NCBI GenBank assembly: GCA_043758205.1
Contig: JAYVNY010000057.1
Span: forward strand, 1 to 64,000
Reading direction: 5' to 3'
Length of the DNA stretch: 64,000 bases
From: JANNGC01 sp043758205
GTDB lineage: Bacteria; Verrucomicrobiota; Verrucomicrobiia; Limisphaerales; SIBH01
In this document: positions 1 through 7,740 of the stretch, in pieces
Layout of the letters: each line of letters starts with the position of its first letter
How positions within the stretch are numbered: the first letter of the stretch is position 1
Notes under the pieces: model-generated
The model's database searches: none
What the model saw: only the letters and a program-made list of their open reading frames with translations
What the model was told of the DNA's origin: nothing
Made by a program: the position numbers and the translations under genes

Positions 1-533
1 CGCCTCGGCGCGGTCGAGCGGGGCAGGGGAATCGAGAACGCGCCGGTCACTTTCCCGTCCGCGCCCACGTCGAACACCTTCACGTCGCCATTCACGTTCG
101 CGAGAAAGATGCGCCGTCCGTCCGGCGAAAAAATCAGGCCCGTGAAACTCAACTGCCCCTTCTTGTCCGGCTCCAGAATGTTCGGCGACACCACGTCCGG
201 CTCCGGCTCCTGATCCTGCGCCGACGGCAGGTTCACATGCTGAAGAATTTTCCCCGTCTGCGGATCAACGATCACCAGTTCGCTGGTCTTGCCCGACACC
301 GCGAGCCAGCGGCCATTGGGACTGAGCGCCACCCCTTGCGGCCGCATCTTCGGCAATTCGATCTGGCGTCCGTGCGGCGTGAGCACCTGGTTGACCGGCG
401 TGACGACGCGGTTCGTGCCGTGGCGACCGACGGTTTCGGTGTGTTCAGAAGCTGGACGGGTCGCGTGCGTGCAGCCTGTCCCGCCCGCGAGCGCGACGAC
501 CAAGAAGCCCGTGCAGCAAAGCATGAATTTCAT
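1..533 (-). CDS. Partial secreted lipoprotein with beta-propeller (YVTN-like) repeats
   Basis: The reading frame is open from an ATG at 533 down to base 1, so the C-terminus lies outside the window. The N-terminus MKFMLCCTGFLVVALAGG is followed by T-G-C, a good lipobox (LAGGTGC), so a membrane-anchored lipoprotein is predicted. After it come segments typical of beta-propeller blades: 'GVALSPNGRWLAVSG..ELVIVDPQTGKIL' and 'GLIFSPDGRRIFLANVNGDVKVFDV'. These resemble the YVTN/WD40-like surface proteins common in Planctomycetes and Verrucomicrobia, some of which carry a C-terminal phosphoesterase domain that cannot be judged here. No clear Shine-Dalgarno is seen; the internal ATG at 524 is an alternative start. 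The substrate is unknown. Confidence 0.75.
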   Translation of the reverse strand, partial: MKFMLCCTGFLVVALAGGTGCTHATRPASEHTETVGRHGTNRVVTPVNQVLTPHGRQIELPKMRPQGVALSPNGRWLAVSGKTSELVIVDPQTGKILQHVNLPSAQDQEPEPDVVSPNILEPDKKGQLSFTGLIFSPDGRRIFLANVNGDVKVFDVGADGKVTGAFSIPLPRSTAPR

Positions 534-625
534 AAGGAGATTTCGGACGGATGCTGCCGGAGGTCATGCAACGAGGGAAGAAATGTTGCGTGAACCAAAC
601 CGGGCGCAGCATAGAAGCGCCGCGC

Positions 626-756
626 CGTAACGCCGGCTTTCCAGCCGGCAAGGTCGCGAGACTTTTTAGTCTCGCGGTCGCGGTCCCGCATGGTCCGCAG
701 AGAGAAACACGAGGCTGAAAGCCTCGGAACCTGCCGGCTGGAAAGCCGGCGTTACG
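626..756. repeat. Paired palindromic intergenic repeat (REPIN-like)
   Basis: Two arms of about 28 bases (626-654 and 729-756) are reverse complements apart from one missing base; each arm is itself a hairpin around the core GGCTGGAAAGCC. Between them lie two further hairpins (655-676, loop TTTT; 711-725). The element fills most of the 312-base gap between the divergent lipoprotein and permease genes, so it could affect both leaders. Variants of the same core occur at 3358-3469 and 8776-8854. Confidence 0.8.
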
Positions 757-845
757 TTGCCGACCTTGCGCCCAGACGCCCGCGCTCCAGAAACCCGCAC
801 CTTGACCCGCCGCGCGACTTCTGCGGCACTGACGCCTCGCACATT

Positions 846-2372
846 ATGCAACTACTCGCCGCTGCCGCGTCCGCGCCCTCATGGTGGCCGTTTGTCGTCC
901 TCATCATCTCCGTCGCGCTGATCATTTTCCTGATCACCACGCTGAAGATGCACGCGTTCCTCGCGCTGATCATCGCGGCGTTCACGGCGGGATTTCTGAC
1001 CTTTGAATTCAAGCCCGACGCCATCAACAGCATCTCCGGCGCGTTGCGCGAGGACGCGAAGATCAACTCCTGGGTCGCGGCGGTGGAATTGTCCTCCATC
1101 GAATTCGGCAAGGCCGCCGGCTCCATCGCCATCTCCATCGGCCTTGCGTCCATCATCGGCCTGTGCCTGATGGAAAGCGGCGCGGCGGACAAGGTGGTGC
1201 GCCGTTTCCTGGCCGCGTTCGGCGAGAAGCGCGCGGGACTCGCACTGCTCGCCAGCACCTACGTTCTTTCGATCCCGATCTTTTTCGACACCATGTTCAT
1301 GCTCATGGTGCCGCTGGCCAAGGCGCTGCGCTTGAGAACCGGGCGCGACTACATGCTCTACCTGATGTGCATCTGCATGGGCGGCGTGGTCACGCACTCG
1401 CTGACCGTGCCGCATCCCGGACCGCTCGCCATGGTGGACAACTTGCGCGTGGACCCCGGGTTGTCGTTGCTGGTCGGGATCACGGCGGGAATTTTGCCGT
1501 GCATCTTTGGGTTCTTCATCGCGCGCTGGTTGAACAACCGGACGGAAATTCCGCTGCGCGAAACGCCCGGCACCACGCTGGAGGAACTGAAAGGAATCTC
1601 GAGCCAGCCGGAGAGCGCGCTGCCGTCATTCTTCTGGAGCATCCTGCCGGTGCTGCTGCCCATCGCGCTGATCAGCGCCGCGTCGTTTTTCAAAATCGTG
1701 AAGGGGACCAGTGTTGAAGCGTGGTTCGGCAGCGCGGAGAATTTTGCCAGCCTCTCGAAGATCGCCTTCTTCATCGGCAATAAGAACATCGCGTTGAGCA
1801 TCGGGACGATCCTCGCGCTCTGGGTGCTGGCGCGGCAGCGGCGGTTCACGTTCACGAAAATCGGCGAGCTGCTCGGGCCACCGCTGGAGACGGCGGGCGT
1901 GATCATTCTCATTACGGCGGCGGGCGGCGCCTTTGGCGGCATGTTGCGGCACGCGGGCGTGGGCGATGCGATTGGCGCGGTGGCGAAAACCTATTCGCTC
2001 AACTTGCTGCTGCTGTCCTGGCTCACCGCCGCCGTCATCCGCATCGCGCAAGGCTCGGCCACCGTGGCCATGCTCACGACCTCGGCCATCGTGTGGGACA
2101 TGATCAATCCGGGCGGTGACGTGCCGGCGAGTCAGGTGCTCGCGGTCATGGGCGGCAAGCTCGGGTATCATCCGATGTATCTTTTTCTGGCCATCGGCTT
2201 CGGCGCGTTCTGCTGCTCGTGGATGAACGACAGCGGCTTCTGGGTCGTGAACCGCCTGAGCGGCATGACGGAGAAAGAAACGCTGAAAAGCTGGACGGTC
2301 ATGCTGACCGTGACGTCGGTGATGGGCTTGGTGCAGGTCCTGGTGCTGTCGAAATTGCTGCCGTTGGTTTAA
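846..2372 (+). CDS. GntP-family gluconate:H+ symporter-like permease
   Basis: A 508-residue polytopic membrane protein, slightly longer than typical GntP members (about 440-450). GntP proteins import gluconate or related sugar acids with protons. The start is set at ATG 846 (MQLLAAAASAPSWWPF), because the upstream extension runs through the repeat element and is not hydrophobic. Family-like segments are 'PIFFDTMFMLMVPLAKALR' near residue 140, followed by the glycine/histidine-rich 'GGVVTHSLTVPHPGP', and the C-terminal 'WMNDSGFWVV' segment. It has no sugar-acid kinase or dehydrogenase neighbour, so the substrate cannot be assigned. Only 30 bases separate it from the following sigma factor gene, so co-transcription is possible. 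Confidence 0.85.
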   Translation: MQLLAAAASAPSWWPFVVLIISVALIIFLITTLKMHAFLALIIAAFTAGFLTFEFKPDAINSISGALREDAKINSWVAAVELSSIEFGKAAGSIAISIGLASIIGLCLMESGAADKVVRRFLAAFGEKRAGLALLASTYVLSIPIFFDTMFMLMVPLAKALRLRTGRDYMLYLMCICMGGVVTHSLTVPHPGPLAMVDNLRVDPGLSLLVGITAGILPCIFGFFIARWLNNRTEIPLRETPGTTLEELKGISSQPESALPSFFWSILPVLLPIALISAASFFKIVKGTSVEAWFGSAENFASLSKIAFFIGNKNIALSIGTILALWVLARQRRFTFTKIGELLGPPLETAGVIILITAAGGAFGGMLRHAGVGDAIGAVAKTYSLNLLLLSWLTAAVIRIAQGSATVAMLTTSAIVWDMINPGGDVPASQVLAVMGGKLGYHPMYLFLAIGFGAFCCSWMNDSGFWVVNRLSGMTEKETLKSWTVMLTVTSVMGLVQVLVLSKLLPLV

Positions 2373-2402
2373 GCGGGCGGGCCGGCCGCGCCGCAGGTGA
2401 AG

Positions 2403-2960
2403 ATGAACGACCTGACGCAAATTCTGAATCGCGCGGACGGCGGCCGCGCCTCGGCGGAGTTGCTGCCGCTGGTTTATGACGAATTGCGCCAGCTCGCCCG
2501 CGCCCGCATGGCCGGCGAAGCGCCGGGCCACACCTTGCAAGCCACCGCCCTCGTGCATGAAGCCTATCTCAAGCTCGGCGGTGACGAGCAACGGTCTTGG
2601 GCGAATCGCGCGCAGTATTTCGCCGCCGCCGCCGAGGCCATGCGGCGCATCCTGATTGATCACGCGCGCAAGCGGCGCGCGGTACGCCACGGCGGCGGTC
2701 AGGAGCATGTGGCGCTGGAGGAAGTTTCCATCGCCGCGCCGGGTGCGGACGATGAGCTGCTCGCCGTCCACGACGCGCTGGAGAAATTCGCCGCCCACGA
2801 CCCGCAGAAAGCGGAACTGGTGAAGCTGAAATACTTCGCCGGACTCACCACCGACGAAGCTGCCGCCGTGCTGGGCCTTTCCGAGCCGACAGCGAAACGG
2901 CATTGGGCCTACGCACGGGCGTGGTTGTTCCGGGAGATCGGGCGGGAGAAGGCGACGTAG
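2403..2960 (+). CDS. ECF-type RNA polymerase sigma factor (PVC type)
   Basis: About 186 residues. The N-terminal half (MNDLTQILNRADGG.. LLPLVYDELRQLARARM .. TLQATALVHEAYLKL) matches the sigma-70 region 2 variant found in the ECF subgroup widespread in Planctomycetes, Verrucomicrobia and Acidobacteria. 'YFAAAAEAMRRILIDHARKRRA' is characteristic of that subgroup. Region 4 is at about residues 130-180 (KLKYFAGLTTDEAAAVLGLSEPTAKRHWAYAR), an HTH that would read the -35 element. ATG 2403 is preferred over GTG 2397 because AGGTG lies just ahead of it. Members of this group are often next to a serine/threonine kinase; here the nearest such kinase is 12 kb away (15227-18358), and no anti-sigma factor is adjacent. 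Confidence 0.92.
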   Translation: MNDLTQILNRADGGRASAELLPLVYDELRQLARARMAGEAPGHTLQATALVHEAYLKLGGDEQRSWANRAQYFAAAAEAMRRILIDHARKRRAVRHGGGQEHVALEEVSIAAPGADDELLAVHDALEKFAAHDPQKAELVKLKYFAGLTTDEAAAVLGLSEPTAKRHWAYARAWLFREIGREKAT

Positions 2961-3006
2961 GGCCAGGGGTACAATCTGGAGATCGTTCGTGCGAACCAGG
3001 GGCGCT

Positions 3007-3109
3007 GGTAGGGCGTCGTCGCTCCGCGCGCGCCGGGGTGAGGCTCCAGCAAGTTCCAACGTGTGCCTCCGATTTCAGCCCGGCGCGCGCGGAGCGACGA
3101 CGCCCTACC
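3007..3109. repeat. Perfect 31-bp inverted repeat
   Basis: Arms 3007-3037 and 3079-3109 are exact reverse complements (GGTAGGGCGTCGTCGCTCCG...), separated by 41 bases. It lies between the sigma factor stop and the degenerate acetyltransferase. There is no T-run, so it resembles the dispersed palindromic elements of this genome more than an intrinsic terminator. Confidence 0.85.
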
Positions 3110-3192
3110 CGCCCCCGCAGTTTCCAGATGCAACCCAGGGCAAAGGCGGTTGCCAGGTCATTCAGCCGCGAAGCGGCCCGGATATTAGCCAG

Positions 3193-3883
3193 CTACGAAG
3201 TGGCTGGTTGGGGCGGCAGTTCCCGGTAGAAGACGGTCGTGCTGCACGGGCCGCCTTGCGGCCAGAGGGCGTAGTTGGGGATCGTGCCGCAACGCTGCCA
3301 GCCGAGGCTGGAAGACAAACGCTCGGCGTCACTGCCGATCACGGTGTCGAGCACGAGCCGGAGCGCGGGCTTTCCAGCCCGCAGCCATGTCCGCCGGCAC
3401 GAAGGCGCAGGAACTTGCGAACACGGTTCTCCATTTCACGTTGCTGCGGACTGGAAAGTCCGCGCTCCGCAGCTTGGCGACGTCGGCGCGGTGGGACTGG
3501 TGGTCGGGCCTGGTCAGGAGGAGTGGCACGGTGCCGACGACGCCGGAAGATTCGTCCTCCGCCACCAGCACGATGCGTTCGCCGCGTGCGGTATGGACTG
3601 CGCCGGCCGAGCGGAGCGGCGACGGCGCTTTCGACCGGGCGAAGATGTGCCTCACGCCAAGTCCGCGAAGCGCGCAAAGGTCAGAACTCCTTTTCCCCCT
3701 TCGCGTCCTTCGCGGACTTGGCGTGAGGCTTCATCCCTTTGGAACTTTTCCGCACGCTCGAAAGCGGTGTCGCCGCTATCGCTCTGCCACCGCAGTCCAA
3801 ATGCGGCGCAGCGCGTCCGCCAACGCCTCGGCCTCGGACGGCTCGTGACGCGTGCGGCGGATGGAAATGGCGGGGGAGTTCAT
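3193..3883 (-). pseudogene. GNAT N-acetyltransferase broken by palindromic repeat insertions
   Basis: Three pieces of one GNAT acetyltransferase are readable in order. The N-terminus is MNSPAISIRRTRHEPSEAEA..LADALRRI, ending at an in-frame TAG. The middle is 'GERIVLVAEDESSGVVGTVPLLL..RPDHQSHRADVAKL'. The C-terminus is 'LVLDTVIGSDAERLSSSLGWQ..GTIPNYALWPQGG' to a stop at 3193-3195. Between pieces one and two lie a repeat (about 3758-3804) and a perfect 21-base inverted repeat (3650-3670/3708-3728). Between pieces two and three lies an inverted pair (3358-3384/3444-3469) that replaces the acetyl-CoA binding R/Q-x-x-G-x-G/A loop. The frame is shifted and the essential loop is gone, so the gene should be inactive. 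What acetyl acceptor it used is unknown. Confidence 0.75.
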
Positions 3884-3920
3884 GGAGGTGAGCAGACATT
3901 TAATTGCTCACAATAAAAAA

Positions 3921-4202
3921 TCATGGCTGCGCTTTTTTGGAGTCTTTCAACAGGACAACAGCAATTCCCGTCAGTAAGACCGTCACCAGCAATTGAATAG
4001 TCCATCGTGTTGGATCAACCCTGACCCCGTAAGCCGGTGCATCCGACTTGGGCATTGGTGGCTCAAAAAGTGAAAAATACCCGATAGCCACTTCGGAATG
4101 CGTTGATAGGAAACTGAACGTCTGCACCCACGGAGGAAAGAGGGCCATGAAAGCCAACAAGACTGCGCCAACAATCAAAGCTAGCTGCTGTTTGCGATTC
4201 AT
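3921..4202 (-). CDS. Small membrane protein of unknown function
   Basis: 93 residues starting MNRKQQLALIVGAVLLAFMALFPPW. Two hydrophobic segments (about residues 6-25 and 68-86) flank a polar loop of about 40 residues, predicting a two-helix inner-membrane protein. It ends with a lysine-rich tail (LKDSKKAQP). I do not recognise a family. It lies 27 bases downstream of the 136-residue membrane protein gene on the same strand and is probably co-transcribed with it. Confidence 0.6.
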   Translation of the reverse strand: MNRKQQLALIVGAVLLAFMALFPPWVQTFSFLSTHSEVAIGYFSLFEPPMPKSDAPAYGVRVDPTRWTIQLLVTVLLTGIAVVLLKDSKKAQP

Positions 4203-4229
4203 GGCTTTAAAATGAACGATAGGAGGCGT

Positions 4230-4640
4230 CTACCTAGTGTTTCTGATGGCAAAGATAACAAGAGCCAACAATGCGAGCGCGAAGGCCCCAAGCGATGCCC
4301 GGAATAAGCGTCGAAACATGGCGCTCGGTCCAAGCGTTGCCTGAGCGACTGGGTTTTTCATTATCCGATTGATGCTTTCCTGACGAAGAGCAATTGGCAT
4401 GTAAGCGAAGGCGAGGCAGCCTGCGATGGTAAAAACGAGCATAAACCAAGACGCTTGGAGCAGCCAGAGGGATGTTGGGTGATCGCCTGCAATGGAACCA
4501 CGGAAAGTCACGGAAAAGGCAAGAATCGTGGACGCCAGTGCCGTAACCCGCTCCGCAAGCTTTTGTGCGAGATCGGCAATTTCCTTTCCGAGGCGAAGCA
4601 ACTCTTCACTGCGGTTGTCTGGAAGTTCAATTATCGGCAT
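4230..4640 (-). CDS. Hypothetical membrane protein
   Basis: 136 residues beginning MPIIELPDNRSEELLRLG. An amphipathic, probably coiled-coil N-terminus (residues 8-35) is followed by hydrophobic segments at about 36-48, 58-80 and 110-132. The predicted layout is a short cytoplasmic helix with two or three membrane helices. No catalytic motif is visible and I do not recognise the family. Gene order and spacing suggest an operon with the 93-residue protein downstream. Base composition here is visibly lower in GC than in the flanking genes, which may indicate later acquisition. Confidence 0.6.
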   Translation of the reverse strand: MPIIELPDNRSEELLRLGKEIADLAQKLAERVTALASTILAFSVTFRGSIAGDHPTSLWLLQASWFMLVFTIAGCLAFAYMPIALRQESINRIMKNPVAQATLGPSAMFRRLFRASLGAFALALLALVIFAIRNTR

Positions 4641-4688
4641 ACGGTGCCTCGCTGCCAGTTATCCAATTGACCCACCACCCACTTCCCC

Positions 4689-6026
4689 TCACACCATCTC
4701 CAGTCCGCGCATCGTCCCCGTGGCGGAGGCGAATTTGTCGGTCTCCAGGCCCATGCGTTGCAGCATGGAGACGAAGAGGTTTGGGAGCGGGTAGTTGTGC
4801 TGCGTGTCGAAGGCGAGGTGCTGGCCGTGCTTGAAGCCGCCGCCGGCGAAGATGGTCGGCATGTTGGTGGTGACGTGGGTGTTGGCGTTGCCGAGGTTCG
4901 AGCCGTAGAGAATCATGGTGCGGTCGAGCAGCGGTTCGCCGTCCTCGCGGATGTTCTGCAAGTCGGTGAAGAGTTCGGCGAGGAGCTTCATGTGCCATTC
5001 ATCAATGGTCTTCAACTGGCCGAGTTTCTCCTTCGATTTTCCGTGGTGCGAGAGGTTGTGGTAGCCGTCGCTGGTCTTCACTTCGCCGAATTCGAGGGCG
5101 GGCGAGTTCACGCTGTCGAGCATGAGGGAGACGGAGCGCGTGGAGTCGGTCTCGAAGGCGAGGCGCGTCATGTCGTACATGAGCTTCACCTTGTCCATGT
5201 AGGCTTTCGGGCTGGCGGGATCGAGCGGGACGGAGGCGGTGGTCTTCGGCTTGGGCTGGCGCTCCCATTCGCGGGACATCTTCATGCGCTGCTCCAGATC
5301 GCGGACGCTGGTAAAGTATTGGTCGAGGCGGTCGCGATCGCGCGCGCCGACATGGCGCTGCAAATCTTTCGCCTGCCCGGCCACGGCGTCGAGGATGCTC
5401 TGGCCGGTTTCGAGTTTGCGAACTTGCGCCTCGGTCTCGGCTCTCGTGCCTTGGAGAAACATTCTCGCGAAAACATCCGCCGCCTTTTCCTCGCAGGGAA
5501 TGAGCACGCCGGAACCCGTCCACGACAAACTGCGCAGGCCTTGTTGAATGTTCACGCCGAGCGTGAGGGTGGGGAACCGCGTGAGATGCCCGATGCGTTC
5601 GCCGACGTATTGGTCGAGCGAGATGGTGTTCTTGAAGCCCGCGCTGCCCGGATGCGGCGCGGCGGTGAGGAAGCAGTTGTCCGCCGGATGCCCGCCGTCC
5701 ACATCAGGATGCGACACGCCGCTGAAGACGGTGAAGTTGTCGCGGTGGGCCTTCAGATTTTCCAGATACGGCGAGAGGGTGTAATCGCGTCCGGTGCCGG
5801 TGGGAAAGAATTGATCGGGCAGCAAACCGAGGTTGTTGCAGATGCCGAACATGCGGCGCGGCTTGCCGCCGGGCGTGGCGGCGGCGCTGGCGACCTTGCG
5901 CACGGCGGCGAAGGCGGGCGTCATGGCATCGAGCAGCGGGAGCGAGAGGAGGATGCCCGCGCCGCGCAGAAACTTGCGCCGCGAAAGCGCGCGTCCGGTG
6001 GAAAGGTATGGTCCGGTCATAGGCAT
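4689..6026 (-). CDS. DUF1552 Tat-exported protein
   Basis: 445 residues. The start is set at ATG 6026 because a twin-arginine signal follows at once: S-R-R-K-F-L-R-G at about residues 15-22, then a hydrophobic stretch (GILLSLPLLDAMTPAFA). The body matches the DUF1552 family: 'FGICNNLGLLPDQFFPTG', 'FTVFSGVSHPDVDGGHPADNCFL', 'TISLDQYVGERIG', and a C-terminal 'TMILYGSNLGNANTHVTTNMP' reminiscent of sulfatase/DUF1501-like folds. DUF1552 genes in this phylum normally follow a gene for a cytochrome-like DUF1592/1587/1588 protein. Here no such partner exists and the upstream junction holds a palindromic repeat. The biochemical role of the family is not established. Confidence 0.88.
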   Translation of the reverse strand: MPMTGPYLSTGRALSRRKFLRGAGILLSLPLLDAMTPAFAAVRKVASAAATPGGKPRRMFGICNNLGLLPDQFFPTGTGRDYTLSPYLENLKAHRDNFTVFSGVSHPDVDGGHPADNCFLTAAPHPGSAGFKNTISLDQYVGERIGHLTRFPTLTLGVNIQQGLRSLSWTGSGVLIPCEEKAADVFARMFLQGTRAETEAQVRKLETGQSILDAVAGQAKDLQRHVGARDRDRLDQYFTSVRDLEQRMKMSREWERQPKPKTTASVPLDPASPKAYMDKVKLMYDMTRLAFETDSTRSVSLMLDSVNSPALEFGEVKTSDGYHNLSHHGKSKEKLGQLKTIDEWHMKLLAELFTDLQNIREDGEPLLDRTMILYGSNLGNANTHVTTNMPTIFAGGGFKHGQHLAFDTQHNYPLPNLFVSMLQRMGLETDKFASATGTMRGLEMV

Positions 6027-6096
6027 GGCTGTTTGTTGCTGAAACCAGACGCGGCGGCGAGGGGATTTATTTAGAGCCGGTGCGAAATTCAGCCTG

Positions 6097-6260
6097 GGTG
6101 GGATAGGCCACTGGCCTGTGCCACCGGGCGACCAGACTGCTGGAAGAGTGAGGGCGGCGTGAGGTACACACGCAGGACCGCAGCCAAAGGAGGCTCGCCT
6201 CTCTTCCGCTGGGCAGGTTGCCCAGCGGAACGGGCTGGTAGCTCGTTCCACCCTTTTCCG
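6097..6260. repeat. Degenerate copy of palindromic repeat family B
   Basis: It contains the family B ordering seen at 48749-48959 and 50456-50669: a 'cac..ggcctgtgccaccgggcg' part near 6108-6130, then a hairpin CCGCTGGGCAGGTTGCCCAGCGG (6206-6228), then 'acgggctggtagctcgttcc'. It occupies the gap upstream of the DUF1552 gene. Confidence 0.6.
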
Positions 6261-6268
6261 ACCGGCTC

Positions 6269-7348
6269 TTACCGCGGGGCCGTGTCGGGCGCGTTCGTGC
6301 TGGGGGGCGCGATGTCGAAGTTCAGTTGAAACTCGCCCGCGCTGACCGTGACGTGCGAGCGGTTCGTGTCTGTGTTCAACAGCGAGACGTTCGTGCCGAC
6401 GAAGGCAAAGCGGCCCAGGATGTAGCCGCTGACCGGGATGCTGCTCGTGTCGCTGAGGAAGAGCGAGTTGGTCCCGATGTATTCGATGGTGACCGAGGAA
6501 TTCGTGACGACTTCGTCCGTCAGGCCGGGATCAACCTGGAAGTGATACTCCTGTTTGCGGCGCAGGTCCGTCGCGTCATAAAAGCCGCGATTGTCGCCCA
6601 CGCCGAGGGCGTAGGTCGCCGGAAACGCACTGCTCACGCCGGTGAGATGCAAGTGCAGGCCGCGCGTCACCGAACCCGAGTCCACCGCGCTCACGCTCAA
6701 CACGCCGTCTTCGCTGAACTCGCCAATGGTGCCCCCGACGTTGTTGTAAAAATTCCCACCGCCCACGACCTCGCCTTTGGTGGCGTTGAAGGAAAGCTTG
6801 CCGATGCGCGCCGCCATCTGGCTCAGGCCCGGCTTCGTCCGCAAGGCGCGCTGCACATTGTTGCTGGCCGCGGCGAGGCGTTGCGCGGCGGACTGGAGAT
6901 GCTGGATGCGCTTTGCGGTGGTGGCGGCGAGGACGGCGTTCGAGAGCGAGTTGTTCACGCGCGTGAGCGCGGTGCGGGCGGCGGTTTTGTTCGCGCTGAT
7001 CGGGGCGGGGATCAATTGCGCGGTGATCTCGTCGCGGCGCACTTGGAAATCCGCCTGGTAGCCGGAAGTGGCGTCCGCGAGCAGGGGCGCGTAGCCGGAA
7101 ACCTCGCCCAGCAGATTGTTCAAGTTGCGGAGAATGGTCGTGTCGCCGCGCAGGTTTTTGGAAGTCTTGTGATACGCCTGGAGCGCCTTCTCCAGCGTCC
7201 TGGCCGCCGGGCTGCCGCCGTTCAGGTCGTTGGTGAGCTGCACGGAGACGGGTTGCGAATACGGCAGAATGGGATCGGCCGAGGCATCCCAAACCAGCGT
7301 GGAGCAGGCGGCGAACAGCGCGGAACCGAAGAGAAAACGCATCATCAT
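6269..7348 (-). CDS. Secreted protein of unknown function
   Basis: 359 residues from ATG 7348 (MMMRFLFGSALFAACSTLVW.. ASADP), with a clear signal peptide cleaved near A-S-A/D. The first half of the mature part (residues 45-190) is helical, rich in Ala, Asn and Thr ('AARTALTRVNNSLSNAVLAAT', 'RLAAASNNVQRALRTK'). The second half looks like beta-strand ('GLHLHLTGVSSAFPATYALGVGDN', 'VTIEYIGTNSLFLSD'). No enzyme motif is visible. The product is probably periplasmic or surface-exposed. I know no named family; similar architecture is common among uncharacterised verrucomicrobial exported proteins. Confidence 0.6.
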   Translation of the reverse strand: MMMRFLFGSALFAACSTLVWDASADPILPYSQPVSVQLTNDLNGGSPAARTLEKALQAYHKTSKNLRGDTTILRNLNNLLGEVSGYAPLLADATSGYQADFQVRRDEITAQLIPAPISANKTAARTALTRVNNSLSNAVLAATTAKRIQHLQSAAQRLAAASNNVQRALRTKPGLSQMAARIGKLSFNATKGEVVGGGNFYNNVGGTIGEFSEDGVLSVSAVDSGSVTRGLHLHLTGVSSAFPATYALGVGDNRGFYDATDLRRKQEYHFQVDPGLTDEVVTNSSVTIEYIGTNSLFLSDTSSIPVSGYILGRFAFVGTNVSLLNTDTNRSHVTVSAGEFQLNFDIAPPSTNAPDTAPR

Positions 7349-7422
7349 ATTTGGTGCGCGGAAGTATGCCGGTGCGAAAAACAAATGCAACTGTGCGGGC
7401 GCACTGCTGCGCCCGCCGCACC

Positions 7423-7704
7423 CTAACTCACTGGAATCAACGACACCCGCTCGTTCAAATCATTCCGCGTGATGCCCTGGGCGCGCGGGTCGAGCGTGAG
7501 CACGCCGTCCACCATGAAGGCGTAGCGGTGATGGCCGTGTTTCAACTCCACCGTGATCAGCCAGCCGCCATCCGTCTGCTGCTTGAACGAGTGGGTGTGC
7601 GGATTCCACTGGTTGAAATCACCGACGAGCGTCACCGACTGGGCGGTGGGCGCGACGCAGATGAAATTCATCGAGCGCATCGGCTTCGTGTAAGGCTTGA
7701 GCAT
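7423..7704 (-). CDS. CBM48/AMPK-type glycogen-binding domain protein
   Basis: 93 residues, essentially a single early-set beta-sandwich domain. 'FICVAPTAQSVTLVGDFNQWNP' followed by 'GGWLITVELKHGHHRYAFMVDG' and 'LDPRAQGITRNDLNERVSLIPV' are the hallmarks of CBM48/AMPK1_CBM modules (the 'V-x-L-V-G-D-F-N-x-W' strand and the 'Y-x-F-x-V-D-G' strand). Such stand-alone modules bind alpha-glucans such as glycogen and are usually partnered with another enzyme. No signal peptide is present, so a cytoplasmic location is expected. It lies 36 bases downstream of the 317-residue gene on the same strand and may share its transcript. Confidence 0.8.
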   Translation of the reverse strand: MLKPYTKPMRSMNFICVAPTAQSVTLVGDFNQWNPHTHSFKQQTDGGWLITVELKHGHHRYAFMVDGVLTLDPRAQGITRNDLNERVSLIPVS

Positions 7705-7740
7705 AAAAAAGTTATCCCGAAAAAATGGATCGTGCGTCGT

